DNA of 64,000 nucleotides from Isoetes taiwanensis (taxonomy: Eukaryota > Streptophyta > Lycopodiopsida > Isoetales > Isoetaceae): NCBI GenBank assembly GCA_021234155.1, contig JAJEKV010000010.1:15318275-15382274 (forward strand), written 5' to 3'. A model generated the notes under the pieces. The model saw only the letters and a list, made by a program, of their open reading frames with translations, made no database searches and was not told the DNA's origin. Positions 11,427 through 22,660 of the stretch are shown here, one piece after another (the first letter of the stretch is position 1; each line of letters starts with the position of its first letter). The translations under genes and the position numbers were made by a program.

Positions 11427-11610
11427 AGTACAAAGTTGCTCAGGAGCTCTTTGGTAAGTTCTCTGTTCTTAGAATTTCCCTATTTTTTTTTTCAATCACA
11501 AATTGATGGTTACAGGTTTTATATTATCTTTGAAGGCATGAAGAATACAGAGGAAAAGATGTTTGCATTAAAATTTTCTGTCCAGAGTATCACGGTTTGG
11601 TAAGGTTACA
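11427..11610 (+). other. Possible short exons beside the CACTA insertion
   Basis: TATAG then codons for YKVAQELF up to a GTAAGTTC donor (about 11452), and a second block from about 11536 that ends at GGTAAGG. Splice-like edges suggest remains of a host gene whose intron received the transposon. I recognise no protein, and the next exon does not join cleanly. Confidence 0.25.
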
Positions 11611-11722
11611 TTCCTTCTTATTTATCTATTCGCGATAATATTGCATTAGGGAGCGGAGAACAGAGCTTTGCGGTGCAGAACATACCGATAAGTAGCATGC
11701 AAATTTTTATGCCATAGGAGTA

Positions 11723-11917
11723 ATGGCGCATCCTGCCATGCCAGCTTTTTGGCAAGGTGCAGATGAAGTTTTAGCAAACTTCAAACTGAAGTTGGAACCA
11801 GTTCATCCCAATAGTGAGTTAAACAAAGTGGAAAGTCAAACTCGACCACTAAACAAAGTGGAAAGTCAAAGTCCACCATTTGAAGGTTCCCGTGGTCCCC
11901 TAGCAGAAAGAGGTTAA
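11723..11917 (+). other. Short open frame, unidentified
   Basis: 64 codons starting MAHPAMPAFWQGADEVLANF, with an internal repeat LNKVESQ twice. It follows a CATAG acceptor-like site and ends in TAA. It may be an exon of the same disrupted gene as the blocks at 11427-11610. No family is recognised. Confidence 0.25.
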
Positions 11918-12630
11918 TCCTACTAGACATATTATCTTCTGGCTTAAACTACAATTTTCACAAATGGTCTTATTTTTGTCAAAACAGTTTGTTTTATCTT
12001 TAGCGTTGTTTTTAATAACATAAGTACCTTGCTAGATGCACGTTTTGTGATATGTCAGCAGAAGAAACTACAAAAAATGTACCTTAGCTTAATGAGGTGG
12101 ATCGAGATCCTCCCAGTTTGTTACCCAACATTAATTGTCCTTTTCATAATTATTATTTAGTTCCAAAGAAGGGCAACCAATTGAAAATGTTTTAAATTAG
12201 GTAATCAAATACTCATATTTGCAATTGTCTAAGCTTTACTTTTGTTACAACCTGGCAAACGCAATGTCTCAATTCCACTATAGATGCCAAACAACTAACA
12301 TCCAATTAATCAATTAGATATAGTATCTTAATCGATCAATTCTTTTAATCGATTATATTTCTCTACGACTAGCTTTTCATATAAGCGATCAATTCATTTA
12401 TTGATTATATTTCTATACGACAGGCTTTTAATATAAGCACATATAAAACGTTCTCTTCATAAATCAATCAAACCACAAGATGATAGATATGGTTATCACA
12501 TCTAATATTGAAATGGACATAGTTTTGCACCAACAACAAAGAACCTTACCCTTTTTCCTCTGTTTGGTCAGTAACATATACCTTTGACATATGAAGTTGT
12601 TGTAACTGATTAAAATCCAAGGTTACAAAT
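11918..12630. other. AT-rich non-coding stretch
   Basis: Nothing gene-like seen. A short local duplication of ATCAATT...TTGATTATATTTCT-type sequence lies around 12316-12420. Confidence 0.5.
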
Positions 12631-12980
12631 TCCATAGTTATCTTCAACGTATGAAGTTGGATGTACTAGGATTAAAAGTCATGGTGATAAATTTTATGAA
12701 CTGGAAAAAACTATCTGCAATATCCATTTTCTTTTCAGAGTAAATTGCATTACACTAGTTTATAGTGTAGTTGTCCACTAACCCATGTTAGAACATCTAC
12801 TAATTGGAAATTCCATAGTTATCTTCAACATATGAAGTTGGATGTACTAGGATTAAAAGTCGTGGTGATAAATTTCATAGACTGAAAAAACTATCTGCAA
12901 TATCCAGTTTCTTTTCAAAGTAAATTGCATTACAGTAGTTTACAGTGTAGTTGTCCACTAACCCATGTACTAATTGGAAA
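12631..12980. repeat. Two-copy tandem repeat, period about 181 bp
   Basis: TCCATAGTTATCTTCAAC opens both copies (12631 and 12812). They stay nearly identical through GAAGTTGGATGTACTAGG, the AAACTATCTGCAATATCCA block and GTAGTTGTCCACTAACCCAT, then end at CTAATTGGAAA. Confidence 0.85.
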
Positions 12981-15229
12981 TCACAGGTCAAGAAGTTTTG
13001 CTCCACATGAATGTTGTGCATAAATTATTTGCATTATCCACACCCAACAATGCTCAGGACACACAAGTTCTCAATGCTTGGCACTGTTGTAAACCAATGT
13101 TCAACAACCCCGAATATAACATATGTTACTAAGCTCAGGGTTCTTTTAAACGATGTTAAACCTTTGGAAAGTTTTGTTATAATAGATAGATAGAGATTTT
13201 ATCGTCCATAAAACATTACAAAAGTTGGATTATTACTGCACGCTTTTCTCATTGCTTATGCCCCCAACAATGTCGGGCACCATTACTACCATGCTATATA
13301 AATTCACCACCTTAAACTAGCTTAGGAGGAGCAAGAAGACATGGCCCAACATGATGAGCAGCGTGATGAGAATAGAATGAAGAAAGACGGGCAACTGGAG
13401 CAACAAGCACAAAAACTCATCTATGACAAACTTGAAGAAGACGAGCAATGGAGACTAAAGAGCAACAAGCACAAAACCAGGAGAGCGCAAAGCAACATAT
13501 GCAAGATCAGCAGCCAGGATTTTGATCATGACTTGGTTGAGATACCCGAAGAATGCATCGTGGAACATTTATGGCAAGGAAATAAGGGAGGCAAATGTCC
13601 ACTTGCTATATGAACATGGCCATATTGGCAACAAAGAGTGAAGACACCCTGAAGGTCAACAACAAGGTCCTTCAGAGATTACGGCTGTGTTGTACTACTC
13701 AAAGTTATCAAAGATATTTAATATGGACATTGCGGCCCAAAACATTTATAGGCTCTCAGCTTATGCCCAGCAACGCTGCGCACAATTACTAGTTACTATA
13801 TATATGTTTATATTTTTTTTGTTCTAGAATAAGTCGTTCAATAAATGATCATATTCGGCAATTTCACATCCAAGAACTACATCTAGCACAAGTTAAGAGA
13901 TATCTACTACATTTATCTTCAGAATACACCCATGACTTTTAATGTAGGGTCGGAAGAATACACCCATGATTTTTGATGCAGGGTGGGATTATCTGCTCAA
14001 CTATGATCCCACTCGAAAAAGAGAGATGTTCGCGGCGGCCTTGGCCGCCGCGATAAATTTCTTGTAATATAAGACATGTCTCATAAATTTGCTTTTTCAC
14101 TACTCATCAATCTCTCCGTTTGCATATCTAGCAGCATGAAATACATTCCTTCCATGTCTGAAATGCCTATCTAGCAGCATGAAATACATTCCTTCTGGAT
14201 ATCGTTTGGAGTATGATAAGCACTGAAGATTCTGGGCTTTTTCATAATTCATTTGCTGCAGACAGATCTAAAGAACCTGCGGATTTTGTGCAGAATGCTT
14301 TCACTTTGTACTCAATCTCTCCAAAAAGACTCTGCGCCTGGGAATTCGTCAGGATTGAGCCCTAAATAAAAGCAAACAAGAAAAAAACATGCATGCTATT
14401 ACTGCATAGCCCAACGCAAATGGTATAAATTATGAAGCCCCAAACACAGATGATCTGCTGGAGGAAGAATTATGATCTGCTGGAGGAAGGATGATCTGCT
14501 TGATCACAGATGATCTGCCCTTAATATGGCATGGCAGAGGCGGAAGCGGGGCAAATCGGACAGAGGAAGAGACTTTACAAGACACAAATCCGACAAGACG
14601 CTGCATGCAAATCCGACAGAGGAATAGACTTTAGAACACGAAGGATTCACCAAATTGAACAAATGAAGCATCAAACAAAAAAGAAAAAGGAGGAGAATAC
14701 GATTAAAACAAGCGAAGAAGAAGCAAATTTTTACCTGGTAAGATCGTTTGCGAACGGTAGAGCTCCGGGAGGAAGCAAACGGCCATCGGATTTTGTGTTA
14801 CAGTCCGATAAATTCCTCTTCAACCTCATTTTTATGAGCCCCAAAATTTTCAGCGAAGAAGCCCTGTTATTGGATAAGATTTGCTGTCTTATTTTCTGGC
14901 GGGGGGTTTTCCCAGAAGAAAATGGGACTCCAAAGTTGTATGGCAGGCAGATGCGACATGTCTTAAAAATTTGTGTGGAAAAACTAAGGTGACTTATATG
15001 ATTATGTGGCCCAATCACATCTTCACAAATTTAAGACAGGAGTGCCTGATTAGGGCCGCACAAAATGACATATGGGGCCCACCATAGCTAGGTTTTATGC
15101 ATCGAATCGTTGGTGATTGGCATACCCTAGTTGTTTATGGAATCTTCCGAGAATATATGGTATGGAATTAATGGCTTAGATGGCGAAGGAAATATTGGCT
15201 CCGGATTTAGACTTTGATTCCCGGAAAGC
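12981..15229. other. No supported gene; weak open frames only
   Basis: Short open frames at 13341-13613 (charged, Gln/Lys/Glu-rich) and 14531-14992 (basic) show no recognisable domain. The dinucleotide-rich text and absence of splice context do not support calling them genes. Around 14120-14190 a short phrase (TATCTAGCAGCATGAAATAC) occurs twice. Confidence 0.45.
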
Positions 15230-16360
15230 CTAAGCCGAATACATTTGCGTAGTATTCGGCCTGGATATTTCTGTTTTTTTTTTTTTCCGATAAAAAAAAT
15301 CTGGCAATGGGATATTCGACCTGCCAATTCAATCTTTGAAAACTTTGAACCGAATACGCCCTTTTTTTTATCCGAAACTGCAGGTCGAATATGCCAGCGT
15401 GGAAACTGCCCTGGGGGATGCACTTAGTCATGAGGGGGTATAGACATCTGCGTTCGAAGGGTGGCCAAAAACATCTATAATATACTGATCTTTGGAAGCT
15501 AATTTAACCCCTAAAGTATGTATTTTGCCCCAGGTAATAGTGAAAAAACCCCCTAATGGTAAATATACAGATATGAAATGGTAAAAAAAACCCCCTTTAT
15601 TGCACGCACATGTCCCATACTGCAAATAATACTGATTCCCCTGGGGAACTGCAAGTCGAATATGCCTCTGGATTGAAATATACAAGCCGAATACGCCTTC
15701 TCCAAAATCTGGAAGCCGAATACCTCTTGCATGCGATCATCTGGGCCAAATACCCCCAAAACCAAGCTGTAAATCCATCGCATATGAATCAAATATGAAT
15801 CCTACGTAGAAACACTGAACCTTGAGACTTATTCGACTTGTTGTGCAATAAATCTGTGCTTAAAAAAAGACTAATACTCGTATATTGGAATTCTTGAAAA
15901 AAAAAAGGGGGGGGGGAGGGGGGGGAGGGATGGGGTGTATTCGACTTGTGGGATAACCAAAGGGGGTATTCGACTTGCACACTAGGTACTTAGTTTAGAC
16001 GAGCCTAATACCCCAAGGTGAGGGCATAAGGATTAAGGGGGTATTCTACTTGTGGGATAACTAAGGGGGTATTTGACTTGTGGGATAAGCAAGGGGGTAT
16101 TCGACTTGCACAATACATGCCTTAGTTTAGACGAGCCTAATATCCCCTTGGATATTCGACTTGTGTAATGCAGGTGTGAGTTTAGACGAGTCTAATACCC
16201 CCTTTTTGGGGGTAAGGTCCGGCGAAGGAGAAATGGGAGGTATTTGAGTTGCCTAATATCAACCCGAAATTGGGGGTATTCGACTTGTGGAATAAGTGTG
16301 CACGATGAAACCACGAGTCTAATACCCCCTATTTCACGAGTCTAATACCCCCCTGGAATC
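15230..16360. repeat. Array of CGAATAC / GTATTCGACTTG motifs in both orientations
   Basis: Between 15230 and 15760 the motif reads mainly as CAAGYCGAATAYGCC. Copies near 15651, 15681, 15711 and 15745 have a spacing of about 30 bp; inverted copies occur near 15250 and 15312. From 15829 to 16290 it is mostly inverted, as GGGGGTATTCGACTTGTGG (near 15946, 15968, 16041, 16069, 16098, 16154, 16277). The second half also holds GACGAGYCTAATACCCC near 15999, 16129, 16177, 16315 and 16336. A G-rich run sits at 15904-15930. No open frame fits. Confidence 0.8.
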
Positions 16361-18997
16361 CAAGTCCAAATCGGGAGCCAATAAACGCACCGCTTAGATG
16401 GATTAGTTGAAAGGAATGAGAGGAGTATATTGAAGGCGACAAATAGTAGAAAAAAAAAAGATGTTGAATTCGTTATTTATTGCCTAATTGGGCTCGAAGG
16501 GATATCCGTCGGAACTTGTAGATTGCAGGAACCAATGTCTTGATGAGAGAAAGGATGCATGCCCATCTCTTCCAATTCTCATGTAGGTATTTATTTTGTT
16601 TAGACTCTTTATGGGCAACTCTTTGTGCGTGATCTTCAGCATGGATCTGTCTTTTCTCCCCCGAGTAAAAATCTTGGCTTCTACAGATTATCCCTTATGC
16701 AGGTCTCTGGTATTTGCATTGCATCGGTATTTCCATGTGATGTCTCTGTGGTAGGAAATGACCTTCAGGGCGAGACTACTGGGTCAGTTTTTCTTGACGC
16801 AGTAATCCTTCTTTTCTCCTCTCAGGCCAGTCGGTAGATGATATTTATGATGCAATATGCTCCGTTCTTCCTTCAGCCAAAGAGTGCATTGTTCTTCCTT
16901 TCGGATGATTGATCTCAAATTTGTCTTCCTACAGTTCGATTCAACTAAAACTTGGTTCCTTTGCTCTTCACTCTTCTTCATCTGTCATGTAACACTCGCT
17001 TACTTTTTCCTTTCTTACCTATATTTGTTACATGAGTGTTATAGGAGATTTCACTTCAGCTTAGAGGGCAACCCTCTATTGCCTTAGCAATTTGTTTTTG
17101 CATTTTTTGACCAGCATACTGTACCACATTGGCGTCAGATGCAACAAAGAACTGGCAGAGGACTTTTAAATCTGAAGTGAGCAAATCAAGATGATGAAGA
17201 TGACATTCGTCCTTGTTAAAGAATGTAAGGAACTTTTTATGGCTTTGTTGCTAGCTTTTATAGTGCTAAGTAGAAGGTAGTTTTTTCATGCATAAGCAGA
17301 TGGGGAAAAGGAAAAGTAGAAATGCATTTACTTTATATCATGCTACACGTGACACATTGTATATAATCCAGAACAGTGATCATATAGATAGGGGGCAGTG
17401 TAGGTGGTATAAAAGACACCTAGATCTGCATCTAGAAACTTATTTTTTGTTATGGACGTTGGAATTATTCAAACCATCTATTTCAGCAGTACATGACTTT
17501 ATAAACATCATACATGATGTCAGGTTTACTTATGCTATTACGATATGTGTATGAGAAAGGGTGTGAGTTACCTTTCTTGTTCTTGTTGGTGCATGTTTTA
17601 AGCATTAAGGACCAACTCTTGTACTTAGAGAGTATGCTAATCATTGTTGAATTTTCATCTTGTGCACTTGACAATCCCTTCCAACCTAAAGATTAAAGCT
17701 TTGCTTGGTTCTTAGATAATGTTTGTGTCAGATTATAGGTGCCATTGCATTAGGGCTTAACCTTGAAGAAAATGAAGTTTATATAATTGCATGCATATTA
17801 TTTTGCAGGTGCATAATCGCAAATATGGTAGCACAAAGTGTTAAATCTTGGTTTTGTGTTGGGAGGGCACATATATGATGATACTTTAGTTTAATTTTGC
17901 ATGCTTAGCCCCATGGTGTGCAAGTTCTTGCATCGACATAACCATAATTAACATTTATCACGATTGGTTGTGGAATTAATTTTAAACCCTTAGATTAAGG
18001 AAGGTTCTTTGGAATCTTCCATATCTAAAGTGAATTTTTTTTTTTGCTTTGCAAAAACAATTGCTCAAATTAATGATGTAGAACGTCGGTGGCAGTGGTG
18101 TTGGAGCATTATGGCATTTAGTCCCTACAAGATCTGACACCTGAACACCTTAAAACATATATCTTAAGGATAAATTGACCTCTTTGGAGCTAAATCAACT
18201 TATTTCAAGCTGTTCTAAATGGGTCAAATTCTATCCTGGTATCTTCCTTCTGGCTGCCCAATTCATTGCCTAAACCTTTGGCCAATCCTTCTTAAGCTGC
18301 ATCTTTGAAGCACACGTCAACGATAAAAATAACACGAAATTCAATCCACGATCCCATATAGCTTCTGAAAGTAACACCTAAATCTTTTTCCACAAGCAGT
18401 TATTGTTGGGCTCCGACCAAATAAAACAAGAAAGCCTGCAGAAAATGTAATATGGGATTAAAAACCAGTGGCTGAAATGGTCTACTAAGCAAAGCCAAAA
18501 ATAAACTGTCGATGATCACATAGGTTGTTATACTTTGAGATGCTTAATAGCCTCATTATAATAAACATGCTCTCTTGTAGTCACTTCGTCTCAATAGACA
18601 TCATGTTATCATGCCATTGAATACTAGGAGATGAAGAAGATGCACGAGACATCATCTTCATATCAAAGGTATACTTCTTCCTGACAGCCTTCCATTTGGT
18701 TTGTTGCATAACTCCTTTGAACATTGCTCATCACTATAATTTGACATGACCTCATTAGAACGTGGGCGCAATCAGAAGCTTGTACACTATTAAAATTAAT
18801 ATTAGAAGCAACAGATGAAAAAGCATGTGCCACACTAGGAGTACTTGTGATAGAAGATGAACTCTACTCCTGGAAAGGCAAAGGAGCAAGAATTAAAGAT
18901 TGAGCATGAGTAGAATGTTCTTGAGACTTTGTATGAACTTGAGGCTAGATATCTCGTCGAAAGGAAGCAAAAGCCTCATGTTTAAGAAGCAAACGTG
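16361..18997. other. Long stretch without supported genes
   Basis: AT-rich sequence. Only short open frames (such as 16625-16837 and 17288-17554) without recognisable motifs. Around 18400-18500 the text resembles the LINE 3' region found near 42890 (ACCCAGTGG...CAAAACC-like), suggesting an old LINE end. Confidence 0.4.
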
Positions 18998-19205
18998 TCA
19001 ATTTTGGACCATTTCAACAGTTTGAGGCCCAACTTTAGACCACAAGCCACTCTTCAGCATAATACAATCTGGCACCGGGAAGCCAAGTGGTAAAGAAACA
19101 CAAATCCTGGAACCATTCATAATAGAATGAATAGAATAGAATAGAATAGAATAGTTTTTTTTAACGTCCACGGAGACCAATAGGTCATGGGACCCATACA
19201 ATGAG
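18998..19205 (-). mobile_element. LINE 3' end with pentanucleotide tail and a DUF4283-like piece
   Basis: The minus strand from 19205 reads GGTCCCATGACC, GGTCTCCGTGGACGTTAAAA, then a (CTATT)n tail (19127-19160). The same end sequence occurs at about 22661-22720 and in diverged form at about 60575-60640. Below it, minus-strand codons read SRICVSLPLGFPVPDCI, resembling the RICV...LP segment of the DUF4283 domain found in plant retroelement-derived proteins. Confidence 0.55.
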
Positions 19206-20270
19206 AGTTATATATTCCAAGTTCATTTGCAATTGAAACCAAAAATTGATGAGCAACCAACATAGGAGCTGGACTTGAATAGCCCATTAGCTACTTGTTC
19301 TATCTTGAATGCAAAATCTTTTAGAGTTTCTATTTTTAGAGTTTGTCAGACTTCCAAGTTTCAAAACTTTTTCTGCAGATACTGCTGGCTCAAACCACCA
19401 CTCTAGGGATGCTTGTTTGATAGCTCCCAAGTGTGCAGTCATCCTTAATGTTAGTAAACCATGATGTTCCTAATCAAGCTACGGATACAACAAAAAGTAG
19501 ATAATATTTGGCATCATCATCGTCATCCTTTATTAACTTAGTATAGAATTTAAAAGTAGTTAACATGGGCCTTCGCTTATTGAGGCTTTTGAACATGGCC
19601 ATTGGAAAATGTACTATATCGTGCTTATGCTGAGATTGAAAAGCATGAAATTTTCTTTCAATTGGGCTCCAAAGACCATCTGACCTTAAATGCCTTAGTG
19701 GGTTCTTCATGTTGTTTGTCAAGCTTCTTCTCAAGACAAGAAGTTTCTATTGTTTGGCAATTCTTAATGTAATCAGTTGTCAATTTTTCATAATCTCTCA
19801 ACACAGTCACTTGCTTATTATTTGCATTTTCTTAAACTCAATGCCTTGCCAATCTTGGACAATGCTTGTTATTTATTAATTTTGACAATCAACTGAACCA
19901 AATTTCTCTTCAATGTGACTGCTTAAGAAATGCGTCAAATGACAACAATCTTTCAATTGGGACAAAGGTTGGATTTTGACCAGGTCAAGAAACAGCTCTG
20001 CTCTTTGGAGTCTAATCAGGGGCATACAGTTGGTTTGGCTGAGGGTTGCCATGCTCAATAGAGTAACAAATTACTCACAACTTTATGAGCATCACAAAAG
20101 GGAGCTATTGCAATTATACTTGTCATGGGCAATAAAAGTTCTGTTATAAAAAGAAATGTTAAGGCTGGGGTTGACATGTATTGTATAGCAACATTTATGC
20201 GTACATGTGAGCAACAATGCAACTTAATCCTACTCTGACCAAAAGGTATATGTTAGCACAACTTTCTATA
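19206..20270. other. No supported gene
   Basis: Short open frames on the minus strand (19474-19734, 19876-20058) lack recognisable motifs. I see nothing else. Confidence 0.4.
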
Positions 20271-20275
20271 AAAAG

Positions 20276-21010
20276 ACATAGGGCCATTGGAGTTATTATT
20301 CAAGCAGGTGCCCACAACTAACAAAGGCAGGTGGGCATAGGAGCCAATAAAATACGAGACACACGAGTGTTGTCAATTGGACCTTTTGGCACATAGATGA
20401 TTTGTGATTTGGTCTTCGTGGAAGGATAAAATAAGCTATACTTTAATGAATGCAAATGCAATATCTATCTTTAACCAGCAAGCTTTTGGATCACTACCTT
20501 CCTGACCATTCATTCATGCCATGTGATAGAGCATAACAGGCAAGAGCAAACTGGGGAAGGCGTAGCGGCATGCATCTTTGCACCCTATTCAGCCTCGAGG
20601 GATCTCTTTGCCATGGATTCAGCCTTGGATCTGATAATCTAGGTTGGGGGCTGATAATCTAGCTCCTCTAATAACCGAGCTATAGGCTGCCTAACATCTA
20701 ATAAAAGCTATGGAACCTCTGATAACTGAGCTATAGGTGAGGAGCCTTGCCTGCCAGGTTAAAGGGATAAACACACATGCGCGCTCATTATTGTCCTTTT
20801 GTCTAAGGTAATGGGCTTTCAGGGGTGTTTATCCCCTTCATAACAAAACATATGGCTATTGGATTTATTACCCGAGCACGTGCGCACCAATTCATAAACG
20901 CAGGTAGGTGTAGAAGCCAATAAAATATGTGACATGAGTGTAATCAAGTAGACCCTTCGTGCACATAGATCATTTGTGATTTGGACTTTGTAGGAGGTAA
21001 AATAAACTCA
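20276..21010. repeat. Diverged direct repeat, about 155 bp, two copies
   Basis: Copy 1 (about 20276-20440) and copy 2 (about 20850-21010) share GCCAATAAAATA, GAGTGT, GCACATAGAT.ATTTGTGATTTGG and AAAATAA in the same order with many substitutions. Between them is a short degenerate repeat of CTGATAATCTAG and ATAACCGAGCTATAGG. Confidence 0.65.
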
Positions 21011-21479
21011 AGTTCATTGGCACATCATGAAAAGCAGTATCTATCTATCTATTGTTATCAAAGAATGACGAGATATTTTAGTGAATGCATATGCAACCTA
21101 TAGACTCCACTAACTTAGTCACAAGGATAATTAGTGAATTTATGAGGTAGTAATTCGACTAAAGCGATCATGATATAGATCTAAAAGCCTTCGATAGTGA
21201 ATAATATTTTGGATGTTATTGTAAATGAGTTTAAACTATGATATAATGCCCATTGATTAACCCTTCTTTCTTCTTACTATAAATTCTTATCCAGGTATGT
21301 CTAATATTCTTTGATATATTCCCTTTCACCGTCTGCTCAAAACTGTGGTGGGGTCAGACTGCCACAGAAAACGATTCTAGATAAGAACGATCACCTTCAC
21401 ACACAAACCTATGCCAAGAATACTCAAGCACCAAAAATGAGACATAACATTGCCAACATCTTCCAAAGTTGGTTGAAAA

Positions 21480-21655
21480 TCACACCGTAATAAACGCCGC
21501 CTTCAAATTACGTACTAGGTAATTTCCAGTGGGAGGATCATTACGCCTTGTAAAGGCTCTAGCGGCTCCGCCAGACGAGGCGGTGCACGAGCGGCGGAGC
21601 CGCGAGTGCTCCGCCGAAATCGGGCGCCGCTTAGAGCCTTTTACAGCATAATGTC
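21480..21655. repeat. GC-rich foldback sequence
   Basis: TGTAAAGGCTCTAGCGGC (from about 21548) pairs with GCCGCTTAGAGCCTTTTACA (to about 21646). The core GGCTCCGCCAGACGAGGCGG, with GCGGCGGAGCC, is also self-complementary. The same core occurs reverse-complemented at about 38931-38970, and the neighbouring GTAATAAACGCCGCCTTCAA recurs there (about 38827-38855). It is probably a dispersed foldback or MITE family. Confidence 0.6.
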
Positions 21656-22281
21656 CGACCATCGAAATTATCGACGAATGACCGGAGCTTTAAATGTCCT
21701 CCAGGCTTTAGAGCTTGCTGAAGTTTTCTGAGACAATTTCTAGCATTCTATAGCTTTATGCTTTGTGTATCATTCAAAAAGCAAAATAAATTGCTTGAAA
21801 TCCAATGCCGGAAAGGAATTAGACCCTCTGGCAGACAAATTTGCATATGGGCTCTTCATTTGCTTCTCCTTCTCCTTCTTTCTCCTGCCTGCTTCTATGT
21901 TGATTTACGAATCTAAATAGAAAACGAGAAATCAAAGCCTCGTGTTGAATCACTAAAAACAGTGGTCTGATACAAAATAAAATACGAAGATACCTGTTCT
22001 GGTTGAATGGGCGCAATACCGACAAAGAAATAGAAGAAGAGAAGAGAAATAGAGGCACATCACAAGTACTGGGCGCTTCTATTTCTATGATTTGGGTCAA
22101 AAAACAGGGTACTTACAGGGTGCTAAGCCAACGGATCTGTGCTCAAACCTGCGCCTCAGATCTGTGCTCAAACCTGCGCCTCAGATCTGCGCCTCAGATT
22201 TGCGCATCAGAAACCGAAGGAAGGATCTTCATCTGCCCAAAAAAAAAATCTTAGAACAGGGCAAGCAGAGGAAGTTTCAAA

Positions 22282-22434
22282 AGCGGCGCCGCTCCGCAAA
22301 ACCAGGGGCAAAATTCCGTCCTATAATTTAAAGGGAATAATGCCATAATTTAAAGCTCCTGGTCATTACTATAAAATTTCGTGCATCTTATCAGGCGTAA
22401 TTGTCCCCCTTGTTTTGCGGAGCGGCGCCGCTAT
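22282..22434. repeat. 150-bp inverted-repeat (MITE-like) hairpin
   Basis: The left arm AGCGGCGCCGCTCCGCAAAA continues with CAGGGGCAAAATT. The right end reads as its reverse complement with only a few changes. The outer 12 bases, AGCGGCGCCGCT, are themselves palindromic. The AT-rich centre carries TAATTTAAAG twice. No clear target duplication. Confidence 0.75.
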
Positions 22435-22660
22435 GCACAACCATTGCCATTCATTTCTCCCCTTTCATTTTGCACGCCCATTCTTAGCGGCTAGGTCATT
22501 CCGCTGTGAATCTGTTGCTGTTTTTGAGGCGCTAGGCGGCGCCGAATCTATAAGCAGTTGTTGAATCTGCCACTGTTCATTCTCCAGGCTTCAATCCGAG
22601 CTCAGGTTTGTTTGATTCGAAGACGCCTTGGATGTTTTATGGTGTTTTGTGATCTGGAAA

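Noticed and set aside
12631-12980. CRISPR-like or satellite array
   Set aside because: Only two long copies in tandem, with no short repeats or unique spacers; a simple duplication.
14531-14992. 153-codon basic open frame as a gene
   Set aside because: No motif, overlapped by other frames of similar length, and no promoter or splice context.
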